Below are positions 8,370-17,316 of a stretch of 64,000 bases of DNA, piece by piece. Numbering within the stretch: position 1 is the stretch's first letter; the number at the start of each line of letters is the position of its first letter. This DNA is from JAJEFO01 sp965209045 (lineage in GTDB: Bacteria; Pseudomonadota; Alphaproteobacteria; Rhodobacterales; Rhodobacteraceae): NCBI GenBank assembly GCA_965209045.1, contig CBDBPW010000002.1:186001-250000 (forward strand), read 5' to 3'. Under the pieces are notes generated by a model. It ran no database searches, was not told where the DNA came from, and saw only the letters and a list, made by a program, of their open reading frames with translations. A program made the position numbers and the translations under genes.

Positions 8370-9515
8370 ATGGCGCTTGACGGAGCCGAAGACCTGAACT
8401 CGCTTGGCTTTCCGAAGCCGCCTTCGGAAACCCGTGTCGTCGTGGCCATGTCCGGCGGCGTGGACAGTTCCGTCGTGGCCGCCGAACTTGCGCGCGAGGG
8501 CTATGATGTCGTGGGCGTCACGCTTCAGCTCTATGATCACGGAGCCGCCTTGGCAAAGAAGGGCGCCTGTTGTGCGGGAGCGGACATCCGTGATGCCCGC
8601 CGGGTGGCGGAAACGATGGGGTTTCCCCACTATGTCCTCGACTACGAAAGCATCTTTCGAGAGACCGTGATCGACGAGTTTGCCGAGAGCTACCTTGCCG
8701 GCGCCACCCCTGTGCCGTGCATTCGCTGCAACGAACGTGTGAAATTCAAGGATCTCCTTGAAACCGCACATGACCTCGACGCGGATTGCATGGCCACTGG
8801 ACATTACATCCAAAGGAAGCTGGGCGAATGCGGACCGGAACTGCACATGGCCGCGGATCTGGCACGGGATCAAAGCTACTTTCTGTTCACGACGACGCCG
8901 GAACAGCTCGAGTTCCTGCGCTTTCCGCTTGGCCACCTGGCTTCCAAGAAGGAGACGCGCGAACTCGCAAGCGCACACGGCCTGTCCGTGGCCGACAAGC
9001 CCGACAGCCAAGACATCTGCTTTGTCCCAAACGGCAACTACGCGTCCGTCATCGAGAAACTTCGTCCAGGGGCCGCTGAATCCGGTGCGATCGTCCATGT
9101 CGACGGGCGCGAACTGGGATCTCATGCGGGCGTCATCCACTACACGATCGGCCAGCGGCGGGGCCTCGGCATCGGCGGGCTGGACGAACCGCTCTACGTT
9201 GTCCAGCTGGATGTCGACAGCAAGCGGGTCATTGTTGGACCGAAAGAATTGCTCGCCACCCGCACCGTGCCTGCTCGCGAGATAAACTGGCTTGGAGACG
9301 AACCCTTCGACAGTGCCAGCGCGTGGCATCTTTCGGTCCGGGTCCGCTCGACCAAGCCGCCTGCAGAAGCCGTGATCCATCCTGTCTCGGCGACCGAAGG
9401 GACAATCGAGCTTCTGGCACCGGAGGAAGGCGTGTCGCCCGGGCAGGCATGTGTCTTCTACGAAACCGGTGGCAGTCGCGTTTACGGCGGCGGCTGGATC
9501 TGGCGCGGACCATGA
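8370..9515 (+). CDS. mnmA: tRNA-specific 2-thiouridylase MnmA
   Basis: This 381-residue enzyme thiolates U34 of tRNA-Glu, -Gln and -Lys. The ATP pyrophosphatase P-loop is VAMSGGVDSSVVAAEL near residue 20. The catalytic cysteines are visible in PVPCIRCNE (about 118) and SQDICFVPNG (about 215), and TGHYIQ and the C-terminal beta-barrel region are present. I chose the ATG at 8370 because it gives the family-like N-terminus MALDGAEDLNSLGF; no strong ribosome binding site precedes it. It converges on lpxB. Confidence 0.94.
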   Translation: MALDGAEDLNSLGFPKPPSETRVVVAMSGGVDSSVVAAELAREGYDVVGVTLQLYDHGAALAKKGACCAGADIRDARRVAETMGFPHYVLDYESIFRETVIDEFAESYLAGATPVPCIRCNERVKFKDLLETAHDLDADCMATGHYIQRKLGECGPELHMAADLARDQSYFLFTTTPEQLEFLRFPLGHLASKKETRELASAHGLSVADKPDSQDICFVPNGNYASVIEKLRPGAAESGAIVHVDGRELGSHAGVIHYTIGQRRGLGIGGLDEPLYVVQLDVDSKRVIVGPKELLATRTVPAREINWLGDEPFDSASAWHLSVRVRSTKPPAEAVIHPVSATEGTIELLAPEEGVSPGQACVFYETGGSRVYGGGWIWRGP

Positions 9516-9619
9516 TCCCGGGAATCGCATGGGCGGTCTCCGGGATCGTCAACCGCATGGAATCCAAGACGCCGGCAGCGGTTTTGGATCAGCAAACGCT
9601 TGCCTCGGCGGTGAACGGA

Positions 9620-10798
9620 TCACCTTTCTCCGCCGTTTCCCTTTCTCGAAATTGCCGCGAGAACAGACCTTGCCGCACGCAGCCCCGGCGCCTCCTCTCC
9701 GCGGCCGAGGCGGGTCATGGTCGTGGCCATGGCGTCCAGTTGGGCCTCGCGAGCCGCATGACCTGACAGCAATTCGATCACGGCTTCCGCGATTGCCGAA
9801 GGCTTGCAGTCCGGCCCCAGGAATTCCGGCACCGTTCTGGTGCCCGTCACTAGGTTGACCAGCGTCACCGTGTCAATGGTCGCCAACCGGCTCATGACCT
9901 GCCACGACAGCCAGTTCATGTCGTAGGCGACAACCATTGGCGTCGCGTTTGCTGCAAGCTCCAGCGAAACCGACCCGGACGCGGCCAGCGCCACGTCAGC
10001 CGCAGCGAACGCCGCCCGTTTCATTGCAGGAGCGCCGTCGCGCGGATCAAGGACGATCGGCTCTCCCGGCCAAGCACGAACTCCTTCACGAACGGCCGAA
10101 GCGACCGGACCTGCGGCGGGCACGACAATGCGAACCTCAGGACGGCTGGCCAGAACCCTGTGCATCGCCTCCCCGAAGACTGGCACGAGGCGGGCAACTT
10201 CCTTGGGTCGAGATCCGGGGAGTGCCAGCACGATGGGCGCGTCTCCTGTTCCGGTCTCGGCACGAAATGTGCGAACGTCTTCCGGGCCGGCCAGCGGCTC
10301 GGCTACGACAGGATGCCCCACGAACTCGCATGTCACTCCCGCCCGTGTCATGTGTGGGGGCTCAAACGGCAAGAGCGCCAGGACATGGTCAGTGTGGCGG
10401 GCCATTCTCTCCGCCCGCGACGCCCTCCAGGCCCAAACCGAAGGTGCCACGTAGTGAATGCAGCACATTCCTGGATGCCTTTTCCTGACAGCGTACGCCA
10501 TGCGCTGCGAAAAGTCCGGCACGTCGATCGTGATCAGCGCATCCGGCTGCCAGGCCACGCAATCAGCCACCACCTCGTTCAATCTCCGACGAAGCTTCAG
10601 GTATTTCGGCAGCACCTCTGCAATTCCCATCACCGACAATTCGTCCATGGGAAAGAGACTCTCCATGCCCTCCTGCTGCATCTCAAGGCCTGCAACGCCG
10701 CGAAATTCCAGGTCCTGCGCCAGGAGCCCAAGTCCCCGTATCAATGCCGCGCCCAGCCTGTCGCCGGACGCCTCTCCTGCCAGCAGATAGAGCTTCAT
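9620..10798 (-). CDS. lpxB: Lipid-A-disaccharide synthase
   Basis: This 392-residue peripheral membrane glycosyltransferase (GT19) condenses UDP-2,3-diacylglucosamine with lipid X to form the lipid A disaccharide. It starts with the hallmark MKLYLLAGEASGDRLGA and contains the conserved region IDVPDFSQRMA and LPGSRPKEVARL. The ATG at 10798 was chosen for this N-terminus; an upstream start at 10876 would overlap lpxI. It is the last gene of fabZ-lpxA-lpxI-lpxB, beginning 40 bases after the lpxI stop. Confidence 0.95.
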   Translation of the reverse strand: MKLYLLAGEASGDRLGAALIRGLGLLAQDLEFRGVAGLEMQQEGMESLFPMDELSVMGIAEVLPKYLKLRRRLNEVVADCVAWQPDALITIDVPDFSQRMAYAVRKRHPGMCCIHYVAPSVWAWRASRAERMARHTDHVLALLPFEPPHMTRAGVTCEFVGHPVVAEPLAGPEDVRTFRAETGTGDAPIVLALPGSRPKEVARLVPVFGEAMHRVLASRPEVRIVVPAAGPVASAVREGVRAWPGEPIVLDPRDGAPAMKRAAFAAADVALAASGSVSLELAANATPMVVAYDMNWLSWQVMSRLATIDTVTLVNLVTGTRTVPEFLGPDCKPSAIAEAVIELLSGHAAREAQLDAMATTMTRLGRGEEAPGLRAARSVLAAISRKGNGGER

Positions 10799-10838
10799 GA
10801 GCCAGGTCTGCCCGAACCATCGGATGGCATCGGACAAG

Positions 10839-11624
10839 TCATGACTGGCGCACCCAGAGGAATATCCCGGCATCATCGGCTACCTGCACGGATTCCTCGC
10901 GATCAAGCACCATGACCCCTCCCGCCTCGATGACAATGCCGCCGAGTCCCGCATCCGCCACGCAGGTCGCGGTTCCGGGACCAATCGTTGGCAGGTCGAC
11001 ACGACGATCCTGCCCCGGCTTCGGAGCCTTCGCGAAGATTCCCCCCGACCCGTCCGGCCTGCGGTCCAGGGATGCAAGCATCCAGTCGGTGCCGTAGCTC
11101 GTCTCGATGGCAATGACCTGCCCTTGATGAACAACGCAGGCCTGGCCGATGTCCGCGAAACCAACGGCCTTCAGCGCGGCATCGGCTCGGGCGGCATCCT
11201 TGATGTCTCCGGGTGCCGGTTGCTTGCGCGTGAGCACGCCGGGGGTCGGCAACAGGTCAGGGGCAAGTTCGTGGGCCGCGCGAATGACAAAGCCCTCCGC
11301 CTCGAAAATCTGCAGCAAGATCGTGAGCGCCCCATCGTCCCCCTTCTCAAGCGCCGCAACGATTCGATCAACATAGTGCTGGCTGCGAATTTCGGCTTCG
11401 CCGGGATCGAACTCCGGGCGACGGGCGGCACCGGCGAAGCAGAGTTCCGTCACGCCACGTGCCTTGAGCGCATCCATGAAACTGACAATCCGGTCGAGGC
11501 GAAAGGTCAGTTCCGTGCCGATCTCGGGCGACGTGCCATCAATCCGCGCCAATACCGGCTGCACTGGAATCGTCCGTGCAAGATGGCCGGGCAGCCCGCC
11601 ATTGCCAGCGACCAGCGCCAGCAC
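10839..11624 (-). CDS. lpxI: UDP-2,3-diacylglucosamine pyrophosphatase LpxI
   Basis: This 261-residue enzyme hydrolyses UDP-2,3-diacylglucosamine to lipid X and UMP, replacing LpxH in most alphaproteobacteria. The N-terminus MLALVAGNGGLPGHLA and the C-terminal region AGLGGIVIEAGGVMVLDRE are typical of LpxI (DUF1009). I placed the start at a GTG at 11624, separated by one base from the lpxA stop; the open frame continues upstream but the extra residues are antisense to lpxA and unlike the family. Position between lpxA and lpxB supports the call. Confidence 0.92.
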   Translation of the reverse strand: MLALVAGNGGLPGHLARTIPVQPVLARIDGTSPEIGTELTFRLDRIVSFMDALKARGVTELCFAGAARRPEFDPGEAEIRSQHYVDRIVAALEKGDDGALTILLQIFEAEGFVIRAAHELAPDLLPTPGVLTRKQPAPGDIKDAARADAALKAVGFADIGQACVVHQGQVIAIETSYGTDWMLASLDRRPDGSGGIFAKAPKPGQDRRVDLPTIGPGTATCVADAGLGGIVIEAGGVMVLDREESVQVADDAGIFLWVRQS

Positions 11625-11625
11625 C

Positions 11626-12426
11626 TCACCGCTCCGGGGTGAGATAGCTGCGGTCGGACGCGCCAAGTATGAAATCAACGATGTCCCGCACGTAGGCGCT
11701 GGAGGTTTCGTCGCCGAGCCTGCGTGCTCGATCCTGGAACGTGCCCTCTCCCTGCGCCAATGTCTGGAAACCGGCACGAAGGGCCGTGATGTCTTCCCGG
11801 GAGACGCCCTTGCGCTTGAGCCCCACGAGGTTCAACCCCTCAAGCTGCCCCCTCGGCGCTTGGACAAGCCCGTAGGGAATCACGTCATTCGTGACCATTG
11901 TCACTGCCCCTATGATCGCGCCCTTGCCCACGCGAACCCATTGGTGGATGCCGGAAAGCCCGCCGATGATCACGTCGTCCTCGATCACGCAATGACCGGC
12001 GATCGCGCCCTGGTTGGCGACAATCACCCGGTTTCCAACCTGGGCATCGTGAGCCACGTGTGCCCCGGTCATGAAGAGGCAGTCGTCTCCGACACGGGTC
12101 ACGCCTACGCCTCCGGCCGTGCCGGTATTCATGGTCACGCCTTCGCGAATGCGATTCCTCTTTCCGACAACCAGCCGCGTCTTCTCACCCTTGTACTTGA
12201 GGTCCTGGGGTATCTCGCCCACGACGGCGCCAGGAAAGATGACGGTATGGTCACCGACTTCGGTCTGTCCTGTCACGACTGCATGCGACTTCACTGACAC
12301 CCCCGCGCCCAGGGTGACCCCCGAGCCGACTACCGAGAACGGCCCGACACTGGCGCCCGGCCCGATGACGGCCCCCGCCTCGACAAGGGCGGACGCATGG
12401 ACCTTGGCCTTGGGATCAACGCTCAC
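11626..12426 (-). CDS. lpxA: Acyl-ACP--UDP-N-acetylglucosamine O-acyltransferase
   Basis: This 266-residue enzyme adds the first 3-hydroxyacyl chain to UDP-GlcNAc in lipid A synthesis. Hexapeptide repeats of the left-handed beta-helix run through the first 190 residues (for example VIGPGASVGPFSVVGSGVTLG), with the catalytic-histidine segment TGAHVAHDAQVG. The start is a GTG at 12426 that overlaps the fabZ stop (GTGA), giving MSVDPKAKVHASALV; length then matches E. coli LpxA (262). Translational coupling to fabZ is likely. Confidence 0.95.
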   Translation of the reverse strand: MSVDPKAKVHASALVEAGAVIGPGASVGPFSVVGSGVTLGAGVSVKSHAVVTGQTEVGDHTVIFPGAVVGEIPQDLKYKGEKTRLVVGKRNRIREGVTMNTGTAGGVGVTRVGDDCLFMTGAHVAHDAQVGNRVIVANQGAIAGHCVIEDDVIIGGLSGIHQWVRVGKGAIIGAVTMVTNDVIPYGLVQAPRGQLEGLNLVGLKRKGVSREDITALRAGFQTLAQGEGTFQDRARRLGDETSSAYVRDIVDFILGASDRSYLTPER

Positions 12427-12878
12427 TTCGGCATGTCCATCATTGCGGTGAACTCGCACTCGCAGGCAATCCCGCCGTCCACGGTGGCAACGCCCCTGAA
12501 CTTCCAGACCTTGCTTCCGCCGCGCAGCTTGGTGATCTCCATCCTGAGAACGTCACCAGGCACAACCTTGCGACGGAACTTCACGCCGTCCATTGCCATG
12601 AAATAGATTGAAGTCTGCCTCTCCACGAGGTCCAGCCCGACTCCGGCGATCACTGCCGATGTCTGGGCCATGGCCTCGACCATGTAAACGCCCGGAAAGA
12701 CCGGCTCGCCCGGAAAGTGGCCAGCAAAGAAGGGTTCGTTGATCGACACGTTCTTGATCCCGACCCCTCGCTCGGTGCCATCGATCTCGATGACCTTGTC
12801 CACCAGCAGGAAAGGATAGCGGTGCGGAATTATCTTCTGGATCAGCCCGATATCTGCAGATTTCAGTCCATTGCCCAT
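12423..12878 (-). CDS. fabZ: (3R)-hydroxymyristoyl-ACP dehydratase FabZ
   Basis: This 151-residue hot-dog fold dehydratase acts in fatty acid elongation. Its active-site segment AGHFPGEPVFPGVYMVEAMAQ-like region supplies His54 and Glu68. The ATG at 12878 is chosen because AAGGATGG precedes it and the resulting protein (MGNGLKSADIGLIQ) has the usual length; an open frame extends further upstream without homology. It opens the fabZ-lpxA-lpxI-lpxB unit. lpxD and bamA, often upstream, are absent here; an MFS gene diverges instead. Confidence 0.95.
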   Translation of the reverse strand: MGNGLKSADIGLIQKIIPHRYPFLLVDKVIEIDGTERGVGIKNVSINEPFFAGHFPGEPVFPGVYMVEAMAQTSAVIAGVGLDLVERQTSIYFMAMDGVKFRRKVVPGDVLRMEITKLRGGSKVWKFRGVATVDGGIACECEFTAMMDMPK

Positions 12879-13029
12879 TGAGCCATCCTTTTGCCTTGAG
12901 GTAGCAAGGCGGGCCGGTCGCTGCAAGCGAGCGGATTCCGGCTGCAGTTGCGCTCCGGCAGGGATTGATCCTTGTTGGGTCACGTGTCAGCCTGCACCGA
13001 ATTGAACAACCAAACCAACGGCAGGCGGC

Positions 13030-14247
13030 ATGATCGACAAGGGCACCGTTCCGGCCAAAACGGTCAACGCCGCCATCTTGGCCGGATGTCTTGTCGCGTT
13101 CCTCAGCTTTGGTTTTGTGGCGACCTTTGGTGTCTTCCTCAGCCCGATGAGCGAAGACCTTGGCTGGGGTCGCGAGACATTTTCCCTCTCGGTCGCGGTT
13201 CAGGTTCTCACATGGGGCATCATGCAACCGCTCGCAGGAGCCGTGGCCGACAGGTTCGGGACCGCGAGGGTCCTGGCATTCGGCGCGGTCTGCCTAGGTA
13301 GCGGCTTCGCGCTGCGGGGCATCGTGACCGACCCAACGCTCTTCATCCTGACAGGCGTCCTTGTCGGCGCGGGCATAGGAGCCGGCTCGTTCCCGATCGT
13401 CATCGGCGCGCTTGGAAAGATCGTCCCAGAGGAGCGGCGCAGCTTCATTCTTGGCCTCGGCACAGCCGCAGCTTCCCTTGGCATGTTCATGGCCGCGCCG
13501 GCGGCAACCACGATGATCGGGTCGATAGGCTGGTCTTCCGCGCTGATCGTGATCGGGGCCAGCTTTGCCCTTATCCTCCCCGTCCTCGTGTTCATCGCGC
13601 GAGTGGCGACGCCGAGCGCGCCGGGTTCCTCCGCCACGGACTTCAGCAACGCGCTTGGAATGGCTTTCAGGGACAGGAGCTATCTTTGCCTGTTCTTCGG
13701 GTTCTTCGTCTGCGGGTTTCATGTTGCCTTCATCCAGACGCACCTGCCGGCCTACGTAGTAGACCTGGGGATGGCGGCCTGGATCGCCGGATCGTCGCTG
13801 GCACTGATAGGACTCTTCAACGTCGCAGGATCATTCCTTTCGGGATGGTCGGGTCAGGTCTACTCGAAGAAGTGGGTGCTTAGCGGGATCTATTTTGCGC
13901 GCGCAGTCGTCATCACCGCGTTCCTGCTGGTGCCGGTCACCGAGTTCAGCATCCTCGCCTTCTCGGCCGTCATGGGCCTTCTCTGGCTGTCAACGGTTCC
14001 ACTGACGATGGGCCTCATCGCGCAGACGCAAGGGCTGAGGTTCCTGTCGACATTGGCAGGTCTCGTCTTCCTGAGCCATCAGACAGGAAGCTTTCTTGGC
14101 GCCTGGCTGGGTGGGCGGATCTATGACCTCAACCAGGATTACACGCCGATGTGGTGGACGGCGGTTGCGCTCGGCCTGCTCGCCACCCTCCTGCACATCC
14201 CCATTCGCGAAGCACCGGGTCCTCTTGCGCTCGCCGAAGAATCCTGA
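13030..14247 (+). CDS. MFS transporter
   Basis: This 405-residue protein has about twelve hydrophobic segments and the MFS loop motif after helix 2 (GAVADRFGTARV, around residue 70-80). It resembles the oxalate/formate antiporter-like and monocarboxylate-like MFS permeases by overall pattern (SPMSEDLGWGRETFSLSVAVQ in the first loop region). It diverges from fabZ. The substrate cannot be inferred from context. Confidence 0.87.
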   Translation: MIDKGTVPAKTVNAAILAGCLVAFLSFGFVATFGVFLSPMSEDLGWGRETFSLSVAVQVLTWGIMQPLAGAVADRFGTARVLAFGAVCLGSGFALRGIVTDPTLFILTGVLVGAGIGAGSFPIVIGALGKIVPEERRSFILGLGTAAASLGMFMAAPAATTMIGSIGWSSALIVIGASFALILPVLVFIARVATPSAPGSSATDFSNALGMAFRDRSYLCLFFGFFVCGFHVAFIQTHLPAYVVDLGMAAWIAGSSLALIGLFNVAGSFLSGWSGQVYSKKWVLSGIYFARAVVITAFLLVPVTEFSILAFSAVMGLLWLSTVPLTMGLIAQTQGLRFLSTLAGLVFLSHQTGSFLGAWLGGRIYDLNQDYTPMWWTAVALGLLATLLHIPIREAPGPLALAEES

Positions 14248-14724
14248 ACGGAACACGGCTTCGACCAATTCGCGTCACGCAATGGACAGCGAGTCACGAT
14301 GAGAGCAGGATCAGGTGCAGAAGCGAACGCGACCGGAAACGCCGACACGGGGGTTGTGCGATGAGTGCAGTGCCATACGGCGACCTGCCGTCCACCCGGC
14401 GACCCAGGCCAGGAGACCTAAGGTCATTGGAGCAACGGAACCGAACGATGCCGGCTTTCCTGTCCCGTGACGGCTGGGCCTTCCTTGCCTATGTCGGCAC
14501 TTGGCCGGATCTTCCTCCGTTCCGCCCACTGCGAGATCGCGTGGAGTGGGCTCGCAACGCCGGTCCCGGGCCACTGCCGGCAGCAAGCTGCTTGTTCGCG
14601 GCTCCGCACGAAACCGGTTCCGCCACCGTCGGCATTTCCTGTCCGGCCTCTTCCGCCGCGCAATGTTGGCAGCTGTCCTGTCCCGTGCGCGCCTCAACGG
14701 TCTTCTGACAGTCCCAAGACGCCC
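14248..14724. other. Intergenic region between MFS and TauE/SafE genes
   Basis: About 480 bases with several GC-rich open frames on both strands, none recognisable and none with a good start. I see no RNA gene or repeat. Confidence 0.45.
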
Positions 14725-15465
14725 ATGGATCCGAACCTGCTTCTGTTTGCTACTGCCGCGATTCTGCTTGGCGGCTTCCTGAAGGGGGCGACCGGTGCTG
14801 GAGCACCCGTCGTTGGCGTCCCGATCCTGGCCGCGATCTTCGATGTACAGTTCGCGGTTGCGGTCTTTTCCGTACTCAACCTGTTCTCGAACATCTGGCA
14901 TTCGTATGCCTATCGAAAGTACCGTGGGCCGTTTCGGCTGGTCTACGGATTTGCGATAGCGGGATCGGTCGGGGCAATTGCCGGATCAGTCCTGCTTGCA
15001 TCCTTGCCTACGGATGCCTTGATGGCGTCGCTGGCCGGCATCGTTCTTGCGTACATCCTTCTGCGGCTCTTTCAGCCAGGCTGGGTGCTGGATCGATCGA
15101 CCGGGATGCGGCTCGTGCCCTACGTCGGCATGGCCGGAGGGCTGATGCAAGGAGCCGGAGGAATCTCCGCGCCAGTCTCTGTAACCTTCCTGAATGCCAT
15201 GCGTCTTCCCAGGGAAGAGTTCATCGCGACAATATCGGTTTTCTTCGTCACCATGTCGATCGTGCAAATCCCGTCTCTTGCATACCTTGGCATCCTGACG
15301 ATTGACCGCTCGCTCATGGCAATGGCGGCCGCGGTACCCTTGTTCCTCTCCATGCCGGTCGGTGAATGGGCGGCCAGACACATGTCAAAGGTGGTGTTCG
15401 ACCGGATAATCCTGATTCTACTCGCAGCGATTGCCGTCCGGTTGATCTGGACATCGATGACATAG
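14725..15465 (+). CDS. TauE/SafE family membrane permease
   Basis: This 246-residue membrane protein has about seven or eight hydrophobic segments and begins with the TauE/SafE pattern (LLGGFLKGATGAGAPVVGVPIL), repeated in the second half as GGLMQGAGGISAPVSVTFL. Family members export or import small organosulfur or sulfite-like anions, but the substrate here is unknown. The ATG at 14725 follows a weak ribosome binding site; an upstream start would lengthen it with non-family residues. It converges on the TRAP permease gene. Confidence 0.86.
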   Translation: MDPNLLLFATAAILLGGFLKGATGAGAPVVGVPILAAIFDVQFAVAVFSVLNLFSNIWHSYAYRKYRGPFRLVYGFAIAGSVGAIAGSVLLASLPTDALMASLAGIVLAYILLRLFQPGWVLDRSTGMRLVPYVGMAGGLMQGAGGISAPVSVTFLNAMRLPREEFIATISVFFVTMSIVQIPSLAYLGILTIDRSLMAMAAAVPLFLSMPVGEWAARHMSKVVFDRIILILLAAIAVRLIWTSMT

Positions 15466-15506
15466 AATTGAGGGAGTCCGTGCCCTTCCGGGCGTGACGC
15501 CGTTGA

Positions 15507-16808
15507 TCACCTCATCTGTCCCGGCAGGAACAGGGCGATCTCCGGAAATGCGACGAGCAATGCAAGGCAAACTGCCATTGCGACCCAGAACGGCAGGACA
15601 CCTCGAAAGATCGTGCTCATTGGCACCCCTGCGGCGACGCCCTTGACGACAAAGACGTTGATGCCGACGGGCGGCGTGATCAGGCCCATCTCGATCACGA
15701 CAACGCAGATCACCCCGAACCAGATCGGGTCAAACCCGAGACCGGCGATGATCGGGAACACGACCGGCATCGTGACGACCAGCATGGCGAGACCATCGAA
15801 GAACATGCCAAGAATGATGTAGCCGACCAGAATCAAGGCCAGCGTCCCGTAGGGACCGAGGCCGAATGCCTCAAGCTGCAGCGCAAGGGTTTCGGGAATG
15901 TGCGTAAGTGCAAGGAACGGCCCGAAGACATGTGCTCCGATGATGATCAGATACAGCATCGCGGTCGTCGTCACCGTCTCAAGCAGGATCTCGGGCACCT
16001 CGCGGAATTTCACGGCGCCGGTCCCAAGCGCGAGCAGCGACACCAGGGTCGCGCCTACGCCGGCGGCCTCAACCGGCGTGAAGACACCAAGATATATGCC
16101 CCCAATGGATGCCAGGATGACACCGATCAACGGCAGCGATCTGAGGGACGCCATCAGTTTCTCGCCTGCAGTCGTGCTTGGACCTACCGGACCGGAATCG
16201 GGCCGCACCGACGTGATCGTCAAGATGACAGCCACGAAGAGAAGCGAAAGCAGAATGCCAGGCAAGATGCCCGCGATGAAGAGCTTGCCGATGCTCTCTT
16301 CGGTCAGGATCGCGTAGAGCACGAAGCCAGTGGAAGGCGGAATCAGAATCCCAAGCGTGCCGCCTGCCGCGACCGAACCTGTCGCGAGCCCGTCCGCATA
16401 GCCGAACCGCTTCATTTCAGGCAGGGCGACCTTCCCTATGGTCACCGCAGTGGCGACGGATGAACCTGACACGGCGGCAAAGGCCGCGCATCCCAGGACC
16501 GTGGATGATGCCAGTCCGCCCCGCAACCTGCCGACCCAGGCATATGCCGCTTCGTAGAGTCGCTGGGAATAACCTGCTGCCCCGGCCATGTTGCCCATGA
16601 GCACAAAGAGCGGAATGATCGAAAGCGAATAGGCTGTAATCGACGTATAGGTCTCCGACGACATGGTGGCGATGGCCGCCCGTTGTCCATCTATGACCCA
16701 AATCCCTCCGAAGCCGACAACAAGGAGGGCCATTCCCACCGGCAATCTTGCGACAAGGCAAAAGAACAGCGCGATGATCCCCCAGGCTCCGATCAAGGTT
16801 TCACTCAT
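15507..16808 (-). CDS. TRAP transporter large permease (DctM)
   Basis: This 433-residue inner-membrane protein has about twelve hydrophobic helices and DctM signatures such as GGTLGILIPPSTGFVLYA and the C-terminal GLITPPVGINVFVVKGVA. It is the sodium-coupled permease of a tripartite ATP-independent periplasmic transporter. The ATG at 16808 overlaps the small-subunit stop by eight bases (ATGAGTGA), replacing a longer frame whose upstream start lies inside the previous gene. With the genes for the small subunit and binding protein it forms an operon transcribed leftward. Confidence 0.94.
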   Translation of the reverse strand: MSETLIGAWGIIALFFCLVARLPVGMALLVVGFGGIWVIDGQRAAIATMSSETYTSITAYSLSIIPLFVLMGNMAGAAGYSQRLYEAAYAWVGRLRGGLASSTVLGCAAFAAVSGSSVATAVTIGKVALPEMKRFGYADGLATGSVAAGGTLGILIPPSTGFVLYAILTEESIGKLFIAGILPGILLSLLFVAVILTITSVRPDSGPVGPSTTAGEKLMASLRSLPLIGVILASIGGIYLGVFTPVEAAGVGATLVSLLALGTGAVKFREVPEILLETVTTTAMLYLIIIGAHVFGPFLALTHIPETLALQLEAFGLGPYGTLALILVGYIILGMFFDGLAMLVVTMPVVFPIIAGLGFDPIWFGVICVVVIEMGLITPPVGINVFVVKGVAAGVPMSTIFRGVLPFWVAMAVCLALLVAFPEIALFLPGQMR

Positions 16809-17316
16809 AGTCGTCAACACCTTGCCGAAACTGTCCAATCAACTGTACGGCGAGAACCACCGCAAAAAGGCCCATGCCAAAGGTTGTTGCGCCATATGCA
16901 ATCGAAACCGGAATCTCGATCATGTTGGTCACGTCGCCGTACTCATGGGCATCCAGCATCTTGTCCCAGGACTTCCGGACCAGGAGAAAGAGAACGATGC
17001 AGGAGACGACACGAGCAAAGACGTCGCCCAGGAACCTGCCCAGCGCCCCGATTTTGTGGTCCAGTATGTCCACTCGAATATGCCCGTCCTGAAATGTGGT
17101 GAGAGGCATCGCCGCCATGACCACGAGCGACATTCCGATTTCAACCAGTTCCTGGTCGCCTAGAATGGGTTGATTGAGCACGTAACGGGCAAACACGGCG
17201 GTGCTGACCAGGAGCACCAAACCGAAGAGGACGAGGCCGCCCAAGAGAGCGACCCCTTTGAGAAGGCGCTCAGGGGACCCCCGAGCGCCTGAGAAGTTGC
17301 CTTGATCTTCGGCCAT
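16801..17316 (-). CDS. TRAP transporter small permease (DctQ)
   Basis: This 171-residue protein has four hydrophobic segments and DctQ features: RYVLNQPILGDQELVEIGMSL and FQDGHIRVDIL. It forms a complex with the large permease. The ATG at 17316 overlaps the last base of the binding-protein stop (TAATG), so the three TRAP genes are translationally coupled. The longer open frame upstream is antisense noise within the binding-protein gene. Confidence 0.93.
   Translation of the reverse strand: MAEDQGNFSGARGSPERLLKGVALLGGLVLFGLVLLVSTAVFARYVLNQPILGDQELVEIGMSLVVMAAMPLTTFQDGHIRVDILDHKIGALGRFLGDVFARVVSCIVLFLLVRKSWDKMLDAHEYGDVTNMIEIPVSIAYGATTFGMGLFAVVLAVQLIGQFRQGVDDYE

Noticed and set aside
9552..9580. 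Possible terminator ATCCAA...TTGGAT between mnmA and lpxB
   Set aside because: The stem is only six pairs, the loop is long and no T tract follows, so it is not convincing as a terminator.
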